64,000 nucleotides of DNA, taken from Nitrincola salilacus (GTDB lineage: Bacteria > Pseudomonadota > Gammaproteobacteria > Pseudomonadales > Balneatricaceae). The stretch lies in the NCBI RefSeq assembly GCF_046271865.1, contig NZ_CP176580.1:4753509-4817508 (forward strand), written 5' to 3'. This document shows positions 7,884 through 16,926 of this stretch, piece by piece; the first letter of the stretch is position 1, and the number at the start of each line of letters is the position of its first letter. Position numbers and translations under genes: made by a program. The notes beneath the pieces are model-generated. The model searched no databases. It worked only from the letters and a program-made list of their open reading frames with translations, and was not told the origin of the DNA.

Positions 7884-8623
7884 TGGATGACCAGATCTTT
7901 GCACAACTCGGCCTTGATACCCGCGCCGTCAGTATCTATCGCAGCCTGCTGTCTCTCGGGCCGAGTCCAATACGCACCATTGCTGAGCGATCCGGTGTCA
8001 ATCGCGGCACAACCTATGATCTGCTGAAGCAGATGCAGCAGCAGGGCATCGTGGCTTATCTGCCAAAAGGCAAGCGCCGCTATTTCTCTGCCCGAGAGCC
8101 AGAGGTGCTGTTGCAACTGGCTGAAGAGCGCAAGGTCCAGCTCGACCAGACCATTAGTCAGTTAAAAACCCGGATCATTCCCGAGCTACATCATCTCAAA
8201 CCCGATTTCAGTGCCGCTAATGTCCAGTTTTATGAAGGCGATGCCGGGATCGAGCAGGTACTGCGGGATATTCTATCTCAGGTATCACAACAGGATGACA
8301 AGCAGTATCGGGTTTTCTCCTCCAAACCGATCCGCCCTCTATTGTATCGTCCCTTCCCGACCTTCACAGCGCAACGTGTCCAGCGCGGTATCCATGTGCG
8401 AGTGATCGCCATCGGGGATGGTGGTGAGAGTGCCGAATTATCTGAGCGTAAATGGATCAAGACAGAAGGGCCGGTCGATGCCGCCTATATCGCCATCTAT
8501 CCACCCCGCTGCGCCATCATCTCCCTGGCATCGGACAACTATCCGACCGCTGTCGTGATCGACTCTCAGGAGGTGGCGATGGCCCAGAAAATTATTTTTG
8601 ATACGCTGTGGGGCTATATTTAA
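7883..8623 (+). CDS. TrmB-family transcriptional regulator
   Basis: A 246-residue protein with an N-terminal winged helix-turn-helix ('LSLGPSPIRTIAERSGVNRGTTYDLLKQMQQQGIV' region) of the TrmB type, a short helical linker ('LAEERKVQLDQTISQLK'), and a C-terminal domain resembling the TrmB ligand-binding region. TrmB proteins in archaea sense sugars; bacterial members are mostly uncharacterised. It is transcribed with the esterase gene downstream. The two plus-strand genes sit between the minus-strand atp operon and glmU, which often follow each other in related genomes, so they may be a later insertion. Confidence 0.8.
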   Translation: MDDQIFAQLGLDTRAVSIYRSLLSLGPSPIRTIAERSGVNRGTTYDLLKQMQQQGIVAYLPKGKRRYFSAREPEVLLQLAEERKVQLDQTISQLKTRIIPELHHLKPDFSAANVQFYEGDAGIEQVLRDILSQVSQQDDKQYRVFSSKPIRPLLYRPFPTFTAQRVQRGIHVRVIAIGDGGESAELSERKWIKTEGPVDAAYIAIYPPRCAIISLASDNYPTAVVIDSQEVAMAQKIIFDTLWGYI

Positions 8624-8658
8624 AAGGAATGTGTTTTATGAAGGGATATGTTTTATGA
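8624..8658 (+). promoter_or_regulatory. Tandem duplicated ribosome-binding site with six-codon upstream ORF
   Basis: Two 17-bp units (8624-8640 and 8641-8657, 15 of 17 bases equal) each carry AAGG(A/G) and an ATG eight bases later. The first ATG (8638) opens a six-codon reading frame (MKGYVL) whose TGA overlaps the second ATG at 8655 as ATGA. The second ATG is the esterase start. The duplication therefore creates a coupled mini-ORF ahead of the gene. Confidence 0.6.
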
Positions 8659-9611
8659 ATAGCAACACAACACCCTTGGATCCCGGGCTTGCCGAATGGC
8701 TGGCAACCTTCAATCGCGCCCTGGCACAGCAGAGAGCTTCAGGCACCAGTCTGACACCGATTGCGGTGCGTGAAGGGCTGGCCTATCTGACTGCTTCTCT
8801 GGTCACGAGCAAGCCATCTCTGCCCTGGATCGGGGATGCGATGGTGTCGGGTGGTGAATACACCGTACCGGTGCGTATCTTCGACCCTGACCCGACACAG
8901 GCCAAGCCTGTCTGTCTGTACCTGCATGGTGGTGGACATCTCGCCGGCAGCGTCAGTGTCTATGACCCTGTCTGCCGCAAGCTGGCTGCAGCCAGTGGAC
9001 AGTTGGTTGTGTCGGTCGAATACCGTCTGGCACCAGAGTGCCCCTATCCCTGTGCTCTGAATGATGCCATCAGTGTTGTCAGACATATCTGGCCGGTACT
9101 GGAAGAGAAACAGCGTCTCATCACAGATCAGCTCAATATCGCTGGCGACTCCGGCGGTGGTGCATTGGCTGCGTCCGTCTGTGCTACGCTACAATCCGAA
9201 CAGCCGCACCCGATCAGCCGTCAGTTGCTGATCTACCCCAATCTGGATTACACGCTGCAGCATCCATCGGTTGAGCAACTCAGTGAAGGCTATCTGCTCG
9301 AGAAAGACCGTATCCTCTGGTACTACGAGCAGTATTTTCAGCATAACGAGGACCGTGTCGCCGCTTCACCTCTGCATATGCCCATGACCGCACAACTGCC
9401 GCCCACTTTTATCATCACAGCCGGATACTGTCCGTTAAAGGATGAAGCCTCAGTCTACCTGCAGCGACTCGAGGCGCTGGGGGTCTACAACGAGCATCTT
9501 AACTTCGATAGCCTGCTGCATGCCTTTCTGAATATGGAAGATCTGGTACCCGATGCCTGTGCCGAAAGCTATCAGGCGATGACAGGGTTCCTTAATCTGA
9601 AGTGCTTCTGA
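8655..9611 (+). CDS. Alpha/beta-hydrolase, HSL-type (family IV) esterase
   Basis: A 318-residue hydrolase. It has the oxyanion motif HGGG (91-94), nucleophile Ser166 in 'GDSGGG', Asp263 ('LKDEA') and His289 ('LLHAF'), the full triad of hormone-sensitive-lipase-type esterases. Such enzymes cleave short acyl esters; the natural substrate is unknown. No signal peptide is evident, so it is probably cytosolic. The start at 8655 follows AAGGGA by eight bases; the frame from 8598 overlaps the regulator gene and is less likely. It is co-transcribed with the TrmB-like gene and ends at a strong shared terminator. Confidence 0.88.
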   Translation: MNSNTTPLDPGLAEWLATFNRALAQQRASGTSLTPIAVREGLAYLTASLVTSKPSLPWIGDAMVSGGEYTVPVRIFDPDPTQAKPVCLYLHGGGHLAGSVSVYDPVCRKLAAASGQLVVSVEYRLAPECPYPCALNDAISVVRHIWPVLEEKQRLITDQLNIAGDSGGGALAASVCATLQSEQPHPISRQLLIYPNLDYTLQHPSVEQLSEGYLLEKDRILWYYEQYFQHNEDRVAASPLHMPMTAQLPPTFIITAGYCPLKDEASVYLQRLEALGVYNEHLNFDSLLHAFLNMEDLVPDACAESYQAMTGFLNLKCF

Positions 9612-9638
9612 TAGAGGCAGCAGAAAAAACATCCAAAA

Positions 9639-9660
9639 AAAACAGCCCGAAGGCTGTTTT
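9639..9660. terminator. Bidirectional intrinsic terminator, esterase / atp operon
   Basis: ACAGCC (9642-9647) and GGCTGT (9652-9657) pair across a CGAA loop, with T-runs on the plus side and an A-run (Ts on the minus strand) on the other. It lies between the esterase stop and the atpC stop, so it can end transcripts from both directions. A second small hairpin (GTAAC/GTTAC, 9671-9691) overlaps the atpC stop. Confidence 0.85.
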
Positions 9661-9687
9661 CTGCTGGAAAGTAACATCCCGAAGGGG

Positions 9688-10113
9688 TTACTTGCCGAGT
9701 TTTTTCCTGATCTGCTGCAAGGTACGAAGTTGCGCAGCGGCTTCAGCCAGTTGTCCGGCAGCACGTGAATATTCAAATTCTGCACTCTTGTCTGAGAGTG
9801 CGTGCGACGCGTGTTTCTGAGCTTCTACAGCTGCAGCTTCATCAAGATCCTTCGCACGCAGAGCGGTGTCTGCCAGTACGATGACCTTGTTTGGCTGGAT
9901 TTCGATAAATCCACCGGAGACGTAAAATACGTCATCCTCACCACCTGCCTTGCGCAGCTCGACAGGGCCGGGTTTCAGTTCCGTCAACAGCGGAGTGTGA
10001 CCGGGCAGTATGCCCAGGTCACCCATGCTACCTGTCACTGAAATGAACTCGACCAGACCGCTGAAGATCTGCTCTTCGGCGCTGACGATTTCACATTGTA
10101 CAGTTACAGCCAT
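9688..10113 (-). CDS. atpC: ATP synthase F1 epsilon subunit
   Basis: A 141-residue protein with the N-terminal beta-sandwich ('VQCEIVSAEEQIFSG', 'GDLGILPGHTPLLTELKPG') and the two C-terminal helices ending 'LRTLQQIRKKLGK'. It links the gamma stalk to the c-ring and can inhibit ATP hydrolysis. Last gene of the atp operon, 32 bp after atpD and directly followed by a terminator. Confidence 0.97.
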   Translation of the reverse strand: MAVTVQCEIVSAEEQIFSGLVEFISVTGSMGDLGILPGHTPLLTELKPGPVELRKAGGEDDVFYVSGGFIEIQPNKVIVLADTALRAKDLDEAAAVEAQKHASHALSDKSAEFEYSRAAGQLAEAAAQLRTLQQIRKKLGK

Positions 10114-10145
10114 GCTGATTACCTCTTGGAAGGTTTAGCCAGAAC

Positions 10146-11525
10146 TTATTTCATGCCCTTGGCTTTTTCAATCGCTTCCTCGATACCACCAACCATATAG
10201 AAGGCCTGCTCCGGCAGATGATCATACTCACCTTCCAAGATGCCTTTAAAGCTGCTGATCGTATCCTTCAGCGGAACGTACTTGCCCGGTGAACCGGTGA
10301 AGACTTCCGCAACGAAGAACGGCTGCGACAGGAAACGCTGAATCTTACGCGCACGGGATACAGTCTGCTTGTCTTCTTCAGACAGCTCGTCCATACCCAG
10401 AATCGCAATGATGTCCTTCAGCTCTTTGTAGCGCTGCAGTACACCCTGAACATTACGCGCAACATCATAGTGTTCCTGACCGATAACCAGAGGATCCAGC
10501 TGACGTGAAGTCGAATCCAGAGGGTCAACCGCAGGATAGATACCCAGCTCCGCGATCTGACGAGACAGTACGACTGTCGCATCAAGATGCGAGAAGGTGG
10601 TTGCAGGTGATGGATCAGTCAAGTCATCCGCTGGTACGTATACGGCCTGGATAGACGTGATGGAGCCCACTTTAGTGGAGGTGATACGCTCCTGCAGAAC
10701 ACCCATCTCTTCTGCCAGTGTAGGCTGATAACCTACTGCAGAAGGCATACGACCCAGCAGAGCAGATACTTCAGTACCCGCCAGGGTGTAGCGGTAGATG
10801 TTGTCGACGAACAGCAGTACGTCACGACCTTCATCACGGAATTTCTCAGCCATGGTCAGACCGGTCAGAGCAACGCGCAGACGGTTACCCGGCGGTTCGT
10901 TCATCTGTCCGTAAACCAGGGACACTTTATCCAGTACGTTGGAGTCCTTCATTTCGTGGTAGAAGTCGTTACCCTCACGAGTACGCTCACCTACACCAGC
11001 GAAAACCGAGAAACCAGAGTGCTCGATAGCGATGTTACGGATCAGTTCCATCATGTTGACGGTTTTACCAACACCCGCACCACCGAAAAGACCAACCTTA
11101 CCACCCTTGGCAAACGGACAAACCAGGTCGATGACCTTGATGCCGGTTTCGAGCAGTTCGTTGGAAGCTGACTGATCAGCAAAGCTTGGCGCCGCACGGT
11201 GAATAGGCATACGCTCTTCTTCACCAATTGGGCCCGCTTCATCAATTGGGTTACCCAGTACATCCATGATTCGACCCAGAGTCGCCGTACCGACAGGTAC
11301 AGAGATAGGTGAACCGGTGTTGGATACTTCCAGACCACGGCTGACGCCTTCGGTCTGACCCATAGCAATAGCCCTTACAACACCATCGCCCAGCTGCTGC
11401 TGAACTTCCAGTGTCAGGCCTGTTTTTGCGACGTGCAAAGCGTCGTAAATTTTCGGAATGGCGTCACGTGGGAATTCCACGTCAACAACCGCGCCGATAA
11501 TCTGAACAATACGTCCGCTACTCAT
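10146..11525 (-). CDS. atpD: ATP synthase F1 beta subunit
   Basis: A 459-residue catalytic subunit carrying the P-loop 'GGAGVGKT' and 'ALTGLTMAEKFRDEGRDVLLFVDNIYRYT', which includes the Walker B aspartate. The C-terminal DELSEED segment appears as 'DELSEED'. It makes ATP at the alpha/beta interface as the gamma shaft turns. Length equals the E. coli protein within one residue. It lies 37 bp downstream of atpG. Confidence 0.99.
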   Translation of the reverse strand: MSSGRIVQIIGAVVDVEFPRDAIPKIYDALHVAKTGLTLEVQQQLGDGVVRAIAMGQTEGVSRGLEVSNTGSPISVPVGTATLGRIMDVLGNPIDEAGPIGEEERMPIHRAAPSFADQSASNELLETGIKVIDLVCPFAKGGKVGLFGGAGVGKTVNMMELIRNIAIEHSGFSVFAGVGERTREGNDFYHEMKDSNVLDKVSLVYGQMNEPPGNRLRVALTGLTMAEKFRDEGRDVLLFVDNIYRYTLAGTEVSALLGRMPSAVGYQPTLAEEMGVLQERITSTKVGSITSIQAVYVPADDLTDPSPATTFSHLDATVVLSRQIAELGIYPAVDPLDSTSRQLDPLVIGQEHYDVARNVQGVLQRYKELKDIIAILGMDELSEEDKQTVSRARKIQRFLSQPFFVAEVFTGSPGKYVPLKDTISSFKGILEGEYDHLPEQAFYMVGGIEEAIEKAKGMK

Positions 11526-11562
11526 GTTCGGATCCTCTTAACATTTAAACCTGTTCACTGCA

Positions 11563-12426
11563 TTAAACAGCAGCAGCACCACTGACAATTTCAGAAATTT
11601 CCTGAGTGATTGCCGCCTGACGAGCCTTGTTATAAACCATCTGAAGCTCATCGATGAGGTCAGCAGCGTTATCAGACGCGTTTTTCATCGCCAGCATTCT
11701 TGCTGCCTGTTCACAGGCAAGATTCTCAATCACAGCCTGGTAGACTATCGACTCTATGTAACGGATCAGCAGGGCTTCAAGCACCTGTCTGGCATCCGGT
11801 TCATAGATGTAGTCCCAGTTATGAGTGGGAGTGTCATCGCTTTCGACTGCGCGCAATGGCAACAGCTGCTCTACATTAGGTTGCTGTGTCATGGTATTGA
11901 CGAATTCATTCGAAACGACAAATACCTTGTCCACACGGCCCTCTTCGAAGGCAGTCAGCATCGTCTTGACAGAGCCTATCAGGTCGGCGAGTTCAGGCTG
12001 ATCGCCCAGACCACCGCGTGCAGCAACAACATTGCCGCCAAAGCTCTTGAAGAAACTGATCGCCTTGGAACCCAGCGCACAGATGTCTATCTCGACATTC
12101 TGGTCGTGGAATTCCTTCATTCTTCCAACAGCCGCCTTGAACAGGTTAACGTTCAGACCGCCACACAGGCCACGGTCAGTAGCGACGATAATGAAACCGA
12201 CGCGTTTGACTTCCCGTTCCTGCATGTAAAGGTGGTTGTATTCAGGGTTGGCCTTGGCCAGATGCTGAATAACTCCACGGATGCCGTTGGCATATGGACG
12301 TGAGGACCTCATGCGATCCTGAGCTTTACGCATTTTCGACGCAGCAACCATTTCCATGGCACTGGTGATCTTGCGCGTGCTGCCGATACTCGCAATCTTT
12401 GTCTTAATCTCTTTTCCGACTGCCAT
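11563..12426 (-). CDS. atpG: ATP synthase F1 gamma subunit
   Basis: A 287-residue rotor-shaft protein. The N-terminal 'IKTKIASIGSTRKITSAMEMVAASKM' and C-terminal 'ASDNAADLIDELQMVYNKARQAAIT' segments are the two long helices of the central coiled coil; 'TDRGLCGGLN' marks the Rossmann-like middle. It couples proton flow to catalysis. It lies between atpA and atpD, with a 74-bp gap upstream that holds a strong hairpin. Confidence 0.98.
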   Translation of the reverse strand: MAVGKEIKTKIASIGSTRKITSAMEMVAASKMRKAQDRMRSSRPYANGIRGVIQHLAKANPEYNHLYMQEREVKRVGFIIVATDRGLCGGLNVNLFKAAVGRMKEFHDQNVEIDICALGSKAISFFKSFGGNVVAARGGLGDQPELADLIGSVKTMLTAFEEGRVDKVFVVSNEFVNTMTQQPNVEQLLPLRAVESDDTPTHNWDYIYEPDARQVLEALLIRYIESIVYQAVIENLACEQAARMLAMKNASDNAADLIDELQMVYNKARQAAITQEISEIVSGAAAV

Positions 12427-12456
12427 AGTTTCGCCTCTATTCCTAACTCAGTGCAT

Positions 12457-12482
12457 GGTCTGCCGGACAATGTCCGCAGACC
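12457..12482 (-). other. Intercistronic hairpin between atpA and atpG
   Basis: GGTCTG plus CGGAC pairs with GTCCG plus CAGACC across a 3-nt loop, giving 11 base pairs with one bulged base. No U-tract follows, so it does not look like a terminator. It may be an mRNA stabilising or processing element that sets different amounts of alpha and gamma subunits. Confidence 0.5.
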
Positions 12483-12500
12483 CTGTACTCTGACGAGTAA

Positions 12501-14045
12501 TTACCAAGTCTGGGTAGATTTGAACTTCTCGATGCCAGCCTTGAGCTGTGCTGCGATTTCGTCGTTATAGTCGCCGGAATCGTTGATCTTCTTCATCAGA
12601 TCAGCACACTCGCTGTTGAAGTAAGAGATCAGAGCAGCCTCGAAGGCACCAATTTTGTTCAGCTCTACATCTTTCAGGTAGCCTTCGTTGGCAGCGTAAA
12701 GACTCAGACCCATTTCTGCGACAGACATCGGTGAGTACTGGTGCTGTTTCATCAGCTCAGTTACACGCTGTCCATGCTCCAGCTGGGAACGGGTCGCTTC
12801 ATCAAGATCAGAAGCAAACTGTGCGAAAGCAGCAAGTTCACGATACTGTGCCAGTGCCAGACGTACACCACCACCCAGTTTCTTGACGATCTTGGTCTGA
12901 GCTGCACCACCGACACGAGAAACCGACAGACCTGCGTTGATCGCAGGACGGATACCGGAGTTGAACAGATCTGATTCAAGGAAGATCTGACCATCGGTAA
13001 TCGAAATCACGTTGGTAGGTACGAACGCAGATACGTCGCCACCCTGGGTTTCAATGATAGGCAGAGCTGTCAGAGAACCGGTTTTACCTTTCACTTCACC
13101 ATTGGTGAATTTTTCAACATATTCAGCGTTAACACGCGCCGCACGCTCAAGCAGACGGGAGTGCAGATAGAATACGTCGCCTGGGTAGGCTTCACGTCCT
13201 GGTGGACGACGCAACAGCAGGGAGATCTGGCGATAAGCCCAGGCCTGCTTGGTCAAATCATCATAGATGATCAGAGCGTCTTCACCGCGGTCGCGGAAGT
13301 ATTCACCCATGGTGCAGCCAGCATAAGGTGCCAGGAACAGCATGGGAGCAGGATCGGACGCGCCGGCTGCCACAACGATGGTGTGATCCATCGCGCCATG
13401 TTCTTCCAGCTTGCGTACGACGTTGGCGATGGTGGACTGTTTCTGTCCGATCGCAACATAGATACACTTGATGCCAGTACCTTTCTGGTTGATGATCGCA
13501 TCGATAGCGATAGCTGATTTACCAACCTGACGGTCACCGATGATCAGCTCACGCTGGCCACGTCCGATTGGAACCATCGCATCAATCGCTTTCAGACCTG
13601 TCTGCACAGGCTGATCAACCGATTTACGTTCAATTACACCAGGTGCCACTTTTTCAAGCGGCTCAGTGATGGATGTAGTGATTGGGCCTTTACCGTCAAT
13701 CGGATTACCCAGAGCGTCAACAACACGCCCGAGGAGTTCAGGACCCACAGGAACTTCAAGAATACGACCGGTACAACGAGCAGTCATGCCCTCTACCAGG
13801 TCCTTGTAGTCACCCAGAACCACAGCGCCGACAGAGTCGCGCTCAAGGTTCAATGCCATTCCGTAGATACCACCAGGAAGCTCGATCATTTCGCCGTACA
13901 TAACATCGGCAAGACCGTGAATCAGGATGATACCATCGGATACGCTTACGATTGTGCCCTCATTACGGGCTTCAGAAGACACATCAAGTTTTTCGATGCG
14001 CTTCTTGAGAATCTCGCTGATCTCAGATGGATTCAGTTGCTGCAT
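12501..14045 (-). CDS. atpA: ATP synthase F1 alpha subunit
   Basis: A 514-residue non-catalytic nucleotide-binding subunit with P-loop 'GDRQVGKS', and 'MQQLNPSEISEILKKRIE' at the N-terminus, which contacts delta. It alternates with beta in the F1 hexamer. Length matches E. coli (513). It lies 16 bp after atpH. Confidence 0.99.
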   Translation of the reverse strand: MQQLNPSEISEILKKRIEKLDVSSEARNEGTIVSVSDGIILIHGLADVMYGEMIELPGGIYGMALNLERDSVGAVVLGDYKDLVEGMTARCTGRILEVPVGPELLGRVVDALGNPIDGKGPITTSITEPLEKVAPGVIERKSVDQPVQTGLKAIDAMVPIGRGQRELIIGDRQVGKSAIAIDAIINQKGTGIKCIYVAIGQKQSTIANVVRKLEEHGAMDHTIVVAAGASDPAPMLFLAPYAGCTMGEYFRDRGEDALIIYDDLTKQAWAYRQISLLLRRPPGREAYPGDVFYLHSRLLERAARVNAEYVEKFTNGEVKGKTGSLTALPIIETQGGDVSAFVPTNVISITDGQIFLESDLFNSGIRPAINAGLSVSRVGGAAQTKIVKKLGGGVRLALAQYRELAAFAQFASDLDEATRSQLEHGQRVTELMKQHQYSPMSVAEMGLSLYAANEGYLKDVELNKIGAFEAALISYFNSECADLMKKINDSGDYNDEIAAQLKAGIEKFKSTQTW

Positions 14046-14061
14046 TGTTATTCCCCATTAC

Positions 14062-14598
14062 TCAGGAATTCATCGCTTCGGCCAGTTTCGCCAGTCGAGC
14101 ACGAACGGAACCGTCGATCACAAGGTCGTTTGAGCGGATGACAACGCCACCAATAATGGACTGATCCACTGTTGATGTCATTTTCACTTCCCGCCCGAGT
14201 CTGGAACGTAATGCCTGAACCAGTTGCTCCTGCTGTGCGTCTTCAAGTGCGAAAGCTGTCGTGATGGTGATATCGACAGACTTCTCATGATTCGCTTTCA
14301 GCTGTGCAAACTGCAGTGCAATTTCAGGCAACAGAGGCAATCGCTGTTTTTCCGCCAGCAGGTAAATAAAATTACTGCGGGCATCATCCATCTGTTTCTC
14401 GCAGACGGATATCAACAACTCTGCTTTTTGCTTCCAGGTCAAAGACAGGCTACCAAGTACTCGTACCATTTCACTGTCTTTTACGACCAAGGAAGCAGCA
14501 GCCAGCATATCTGACCATTGCTCGAGGGCGTCTTTGCCCAGCGCAAATTCGAACGCTGCTTTAGTGTAAGGTCGAGCTACTGTGTTGAGTTCAGCCAT
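14062..14598 (-). CDS. atpH: ATP synthase F1 delta subunit
   Basis: A 178-residue peripheral-stalk protein joining the b-subunit dimer to the top of F1. It has the N-terminal six-helix domain ('TVARPYTKAAFEFALGKDAL') and the C-terminal 'QALRSRLGREVKMTSTVDQSIIGGVVIRSNDLVIDGSVRARLAKL' region typical of OSCP/delta. Two adjacent ATGs are possible; the second (14598) is six bases from GAGG and is preferred. It is 12 bp downstream of atpF. Confidence 0.97.
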   Translation of the reverse strand: MAELNTVARPYTKAAFEFALGKDALEQWSDMLAAASLVVKDSEMVRVLGSLSLTWKQKAELLISVCEKQMDDARSNFIYLLAEKQRLPLLPEIALQFAQLKANHEKSVDITITTAFALEDAQQEQLVQALRSRLGREVKMTSTVDQSIIGGVVIRSNDLVIDGSVRARLAKLAEAMNS

Positions 14599-14610
14599 CA
14601 TAAACCTCGC

Positions 14611-15081
14611 TTAAAGCTCAGCTGCCAGTTTATCAACCAGCTTGGCATGTGCTTTTTGGTCAACAGAGGCTTCCAGAATTTTCTCAGCACCGGCAAATGC
14701 CAGCACAGCCACCTGAGCACGGAGTTCTTCCTTAGCCCGGTTAACTTCCTGATCAATTTCAGAATGGGCAGAAGCCTTGATGCGGTCAGCTTCCTGACGC
14801 GCCTGGTCTTTTGCCTCTTCTACTATCTGGTTTGCCCGCTTGTTGGCCTGTTCAATGATGGCAGCAGCCTGCTCTTTACTTTCACGCATATCGTCGGCGG
14901 CTTTTTCCTGAGCCAGCCTCAGATCACGCTGAGCACGATCGGCTGCATCCAAACCTTCGGCAATCTTCTTCTTGCGTTCTGCCATGGCACCGGTAATCGG
15001 TGGCCATACATACTTCATGCAGAAAACAACAAAAATGGCGAATGCGATGGCCTGACCAATGATGGTGAGATTTAAATTCAC
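14611..15081 (-). CDS. atpF: ATP synthase Fo b subunit
   Basis: A 156-residue protein with one N-terminal membrane helix ('LTIIGQAIAFAIFVVFCMKYVW') followed by a long charged coiled coil rich in Ala, Glu, Lys and Arg. Two copies form the peripheral stator stalk. Length equals E. coli b. It lies 75 bp downstream of atpE. Confidence 0.98.
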   Translation of the reverse strand: MNLNLTIIGQAIAFAIFVVFCMKYVWPPITGAMAERKKKIAEGLDAADRAQRDLRLAQEKAADDMRESKEQAAAIIEQANKRANQIVEEAKDQARQEADRIKASAHSEIDQEVNRAKEELRAQVAVLAFAGAEKILEASVDQKAHAKLVDKLAAEL

Positions 15082-15156
15082 GCCATTACCTCTCGCGGTT
15101 GATTAATATGGTTGTAACCCTCTCGGGTCAGTTCCAGTGTTTACCAGAACTCGCCA

Positions 15157-15381
15157 TCAACCTGCGAACAGCATGTACAGAGCCATACCTACGCCGATCA
15201 TCGGAATCGCGTCAACCAGACCGACCACGATGAAGAACTGGCTACGCAGCAGAGGAACCAGCTCAGGCTGACGAGCAGCACCTTCGAGGAACTTACCACC
15301 CAGCAAACTTACGCCCAGAGCACCAGCCAGTGCAGACAGACCCAGCAACAGCGCCACAGCAACAAACAGCAGTTCAGCCAT
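15157..15381 (-). CDS. atpE: ATP synthase Fo c subunit
   Basis: A 74-residue hairpin of two membrane helices forming the rotor ring. The second helix carries the ion-binding aspartate in 'GLVDAIPMIGVGMALY'. The sequence is of the proton type; the Gln, Glu and Thr set of Na+-binding rings is not seen. The short polar loop 'RQPEL' contacts gamma and epsilon. Confidence 0.98.
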   Translation of the reverse strand: MAELLFVAVALLLGLSALAGALGVSLLGGKFLEGAARQPELVPLLRSQFFIVVGLVDAIPMIGVGMALYMLFAG

Positions 15382-15455
15382 TTTTTTTCTCCAACATTTC
15401 TAAAGGTTAAAGTTAATTTTAAAGAAAACTATTTCACTCGACCACACGGGTTTCG

Positions 15456-16280
15456 TCAGTGATCATGCTCATCGTGCGCCATTGCCATGTAGACAATTGT
15501 CAGCACCATGAAGATGAACGCCTGCAGTACGATGACCAGAATGTGGAAGATCGCCCAGGGCACAGACAGTACCCACTGAATCCAGAACGGCAGCAGTGCG
15601 ATGAGGATAAAGATGATCTCACCGGCATACATGTTTCCGAACAGACGCAGACCAAGCGATACCGGCTTTGCCAGCAGGTTTACAATCTCAAGGAAAAGGT
15701 TGAAAGGAATAAAGAATTTGCCCAGCGGCTGCAGGGACAGTTCAGCAGCAAAACCTTTGATGCCTTTGACCTTGATACTGTAGTAGATGATCAGTGCAAA
15801 CACGCTGAAACTCATGCCCAGGGTCGCATTGATATCTGTAGTGGGTACGATTTTCCAGTAGGGAATACCCAGTTCCGTCGCGATGCGAGGAATGAAATCC
15901 ACCGGAATCAGTTTCAACAGGTTCATCAGGAATATCCAGACAAACACTGTCAGCGCCAAAGGCGCTATCGTAGGATTGTTGTGATGGAAAATGCTCTTCA
16001 CGTTGTCCTGAACAAACTCCACAACGACTTCAATGAAGTTCTGCAGATTGTTTGGAACACCCACCACGACGTTATCTGCGACTTTTTTGAACAGCCACAG
16101 AAAAAACACACCCGTGAGGATAGAAAAGAACATGGTATCAACATTGATCGCCCAGAATCCCATCTCAGCAGCCTTCTCACCGCCGGCAAACGACCATCCA
16201 TTAACAGGATGATTGCCAAACGTCAGGTTACTGAGGTGATGGGATATATATTCTGAGGATGTTTGATTCTCGCTTGCCAT
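15456..16280 (-). CDS. atpB: ATP synthase Fo a subunit
   Basis: A 274-residue integral membrane protein providing the proton half-channels. The essential arginine lies in 'KPVSLGLRLFGNMYAGEI', and the last helix region holds 'QAFIFMVLTIVYMAMAHDEHDH'. The histidine-rich tail is normal for the family. It is the first core Fo gene, 17 bp after atpI. Confidence 0.98.
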   Translation of the reverse strand: MASENQTSSEYISHHLSNLTFGNHPVNGWSFAGGEKAAEMGFWAINVDTMFFSILTGVFFLWLFKKVADNVVVGVPNNLQNFIEVVVEFVQDNVKSIFHHNNPTIAPLALTVFVWIFLMNLLKLIPVDFIPRIATELGIPYWKIVPTTDINATLGMSFSVFALIIYYSIKVKGIKGFAAELSLQPLGKFFIPFNLFLEIVNLLAKPVSLGLRLFGNMYAGEIIFILIALLPFWIQWVLSVPWAIFHILVIVLQAFIFMVLTIVYMAMAHDEHDH

Positions 16281-16296
16281 TCTCAGCGTCTCTCAG

Positions 16297-16755
16297 TCAA
16301 AGTTTTTGAAATCGGTTATTCAGCCCGAACTGCAGATACCAACCACTGATCTGCAACAGAATGTATGTGCCAAATAGGGAAAATGGGCTCAATGGACGAA
16401 CCAGCATAAAGGTTACACTGAACAATGCAACCGCCAGCAACATTTTCCCTAGTTCACTTACATAGATGCGTGCCAATATCTGTTTCGGCTCATGCAGCTG
16501 CTTTCCGAGCAACGCTCTGGCCGTGAAATAGGTATTGGGTAACAGGTACAGCATACCTCCGAGAAGGATGGAGTAGGCTGTTACCAGACTGTTCAACAAT
16601 CCCAGAATCGACAGCAGTGATACGATCGCTGTCTGGATGAGGAGTATGCGAAAGAACTGCAGGGCCAGTCGCTTGTTCTGTTTATCTGCCGATGTGGATC
16701 GCACACCATGCACAGTTCCATGAACAACCTGCCTTGATTCTTCGTGATTCTCCAA
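16297..16755 (-). CDS. atpI: ATP synthase subunit I
   Basis: A small membrane protein, up to 152 residues, with four hydrophobic segments ('ILLIQTAIVSLLSILGLL', 'AYSILLGGMLYLLPN', 'MLLAVALFSVTFMLV', 'LFGTYILLQISGWYLQFG'). AtpI is thought to help assemble the c-ring and is not part of the final enzyme. The start is uncertain: the TTG at 16755 has only a weak ribosome-binding site, and GTG codons about 12 to 15 residues further in are alternatives. It heads the atp operon. Confidence 0.9.
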   Translation of the reverse strand: MENHEESRQVVHGTVHGVRSTSADKQNKRLALQFFRILLIQTAIVSLLSILGLLNSLVTAYSILLGGMLYLLPNTYFTARALLGKQLHEPKQILARIYVSELGKMLLAVALFSVTFMLVRPLSPFSLFGTYILLQISGWYLQFGLNNRFQKL

Positions 16756-16798
16756 ATTCCGGCCTGCTTCCCAATCTCACAACGCTAAACAGCGTGGG

Positions 16799-16827
16799 AT
16801 TATAGGGGCTTAACCCCCGTTACTCAA
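16799..16827 (-). promoter_or_regulatory. Probable atp operon promoter
   Basis: On the minus strand TTGAGT (16822-16827) and a perfect TATAAT (16799-16804) are 17 bp apart, 44 bp upstream of atpI. The spacer itself contains a GGGG/CCCC inverted repeat. The -10 match and its position make this the best promoter candidate for the nine-gene operon. Confidence 0.65.
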
Positions 16828-16926
16828 CACAATCCGTCTATATTTAGCACTATTGTATGACCGGACAAGATGGGCCTAATACTAATGTATGACCCATTAT
16901 AGTGCACTGCAACACCGACAAAACAA

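Noticed and set aside
11821..12303. Long plus-strand open frames opposite atp and other conserved genes
   Set aside because: They are antisense to well-supported genes, have atypical composition and no recognisable domains.
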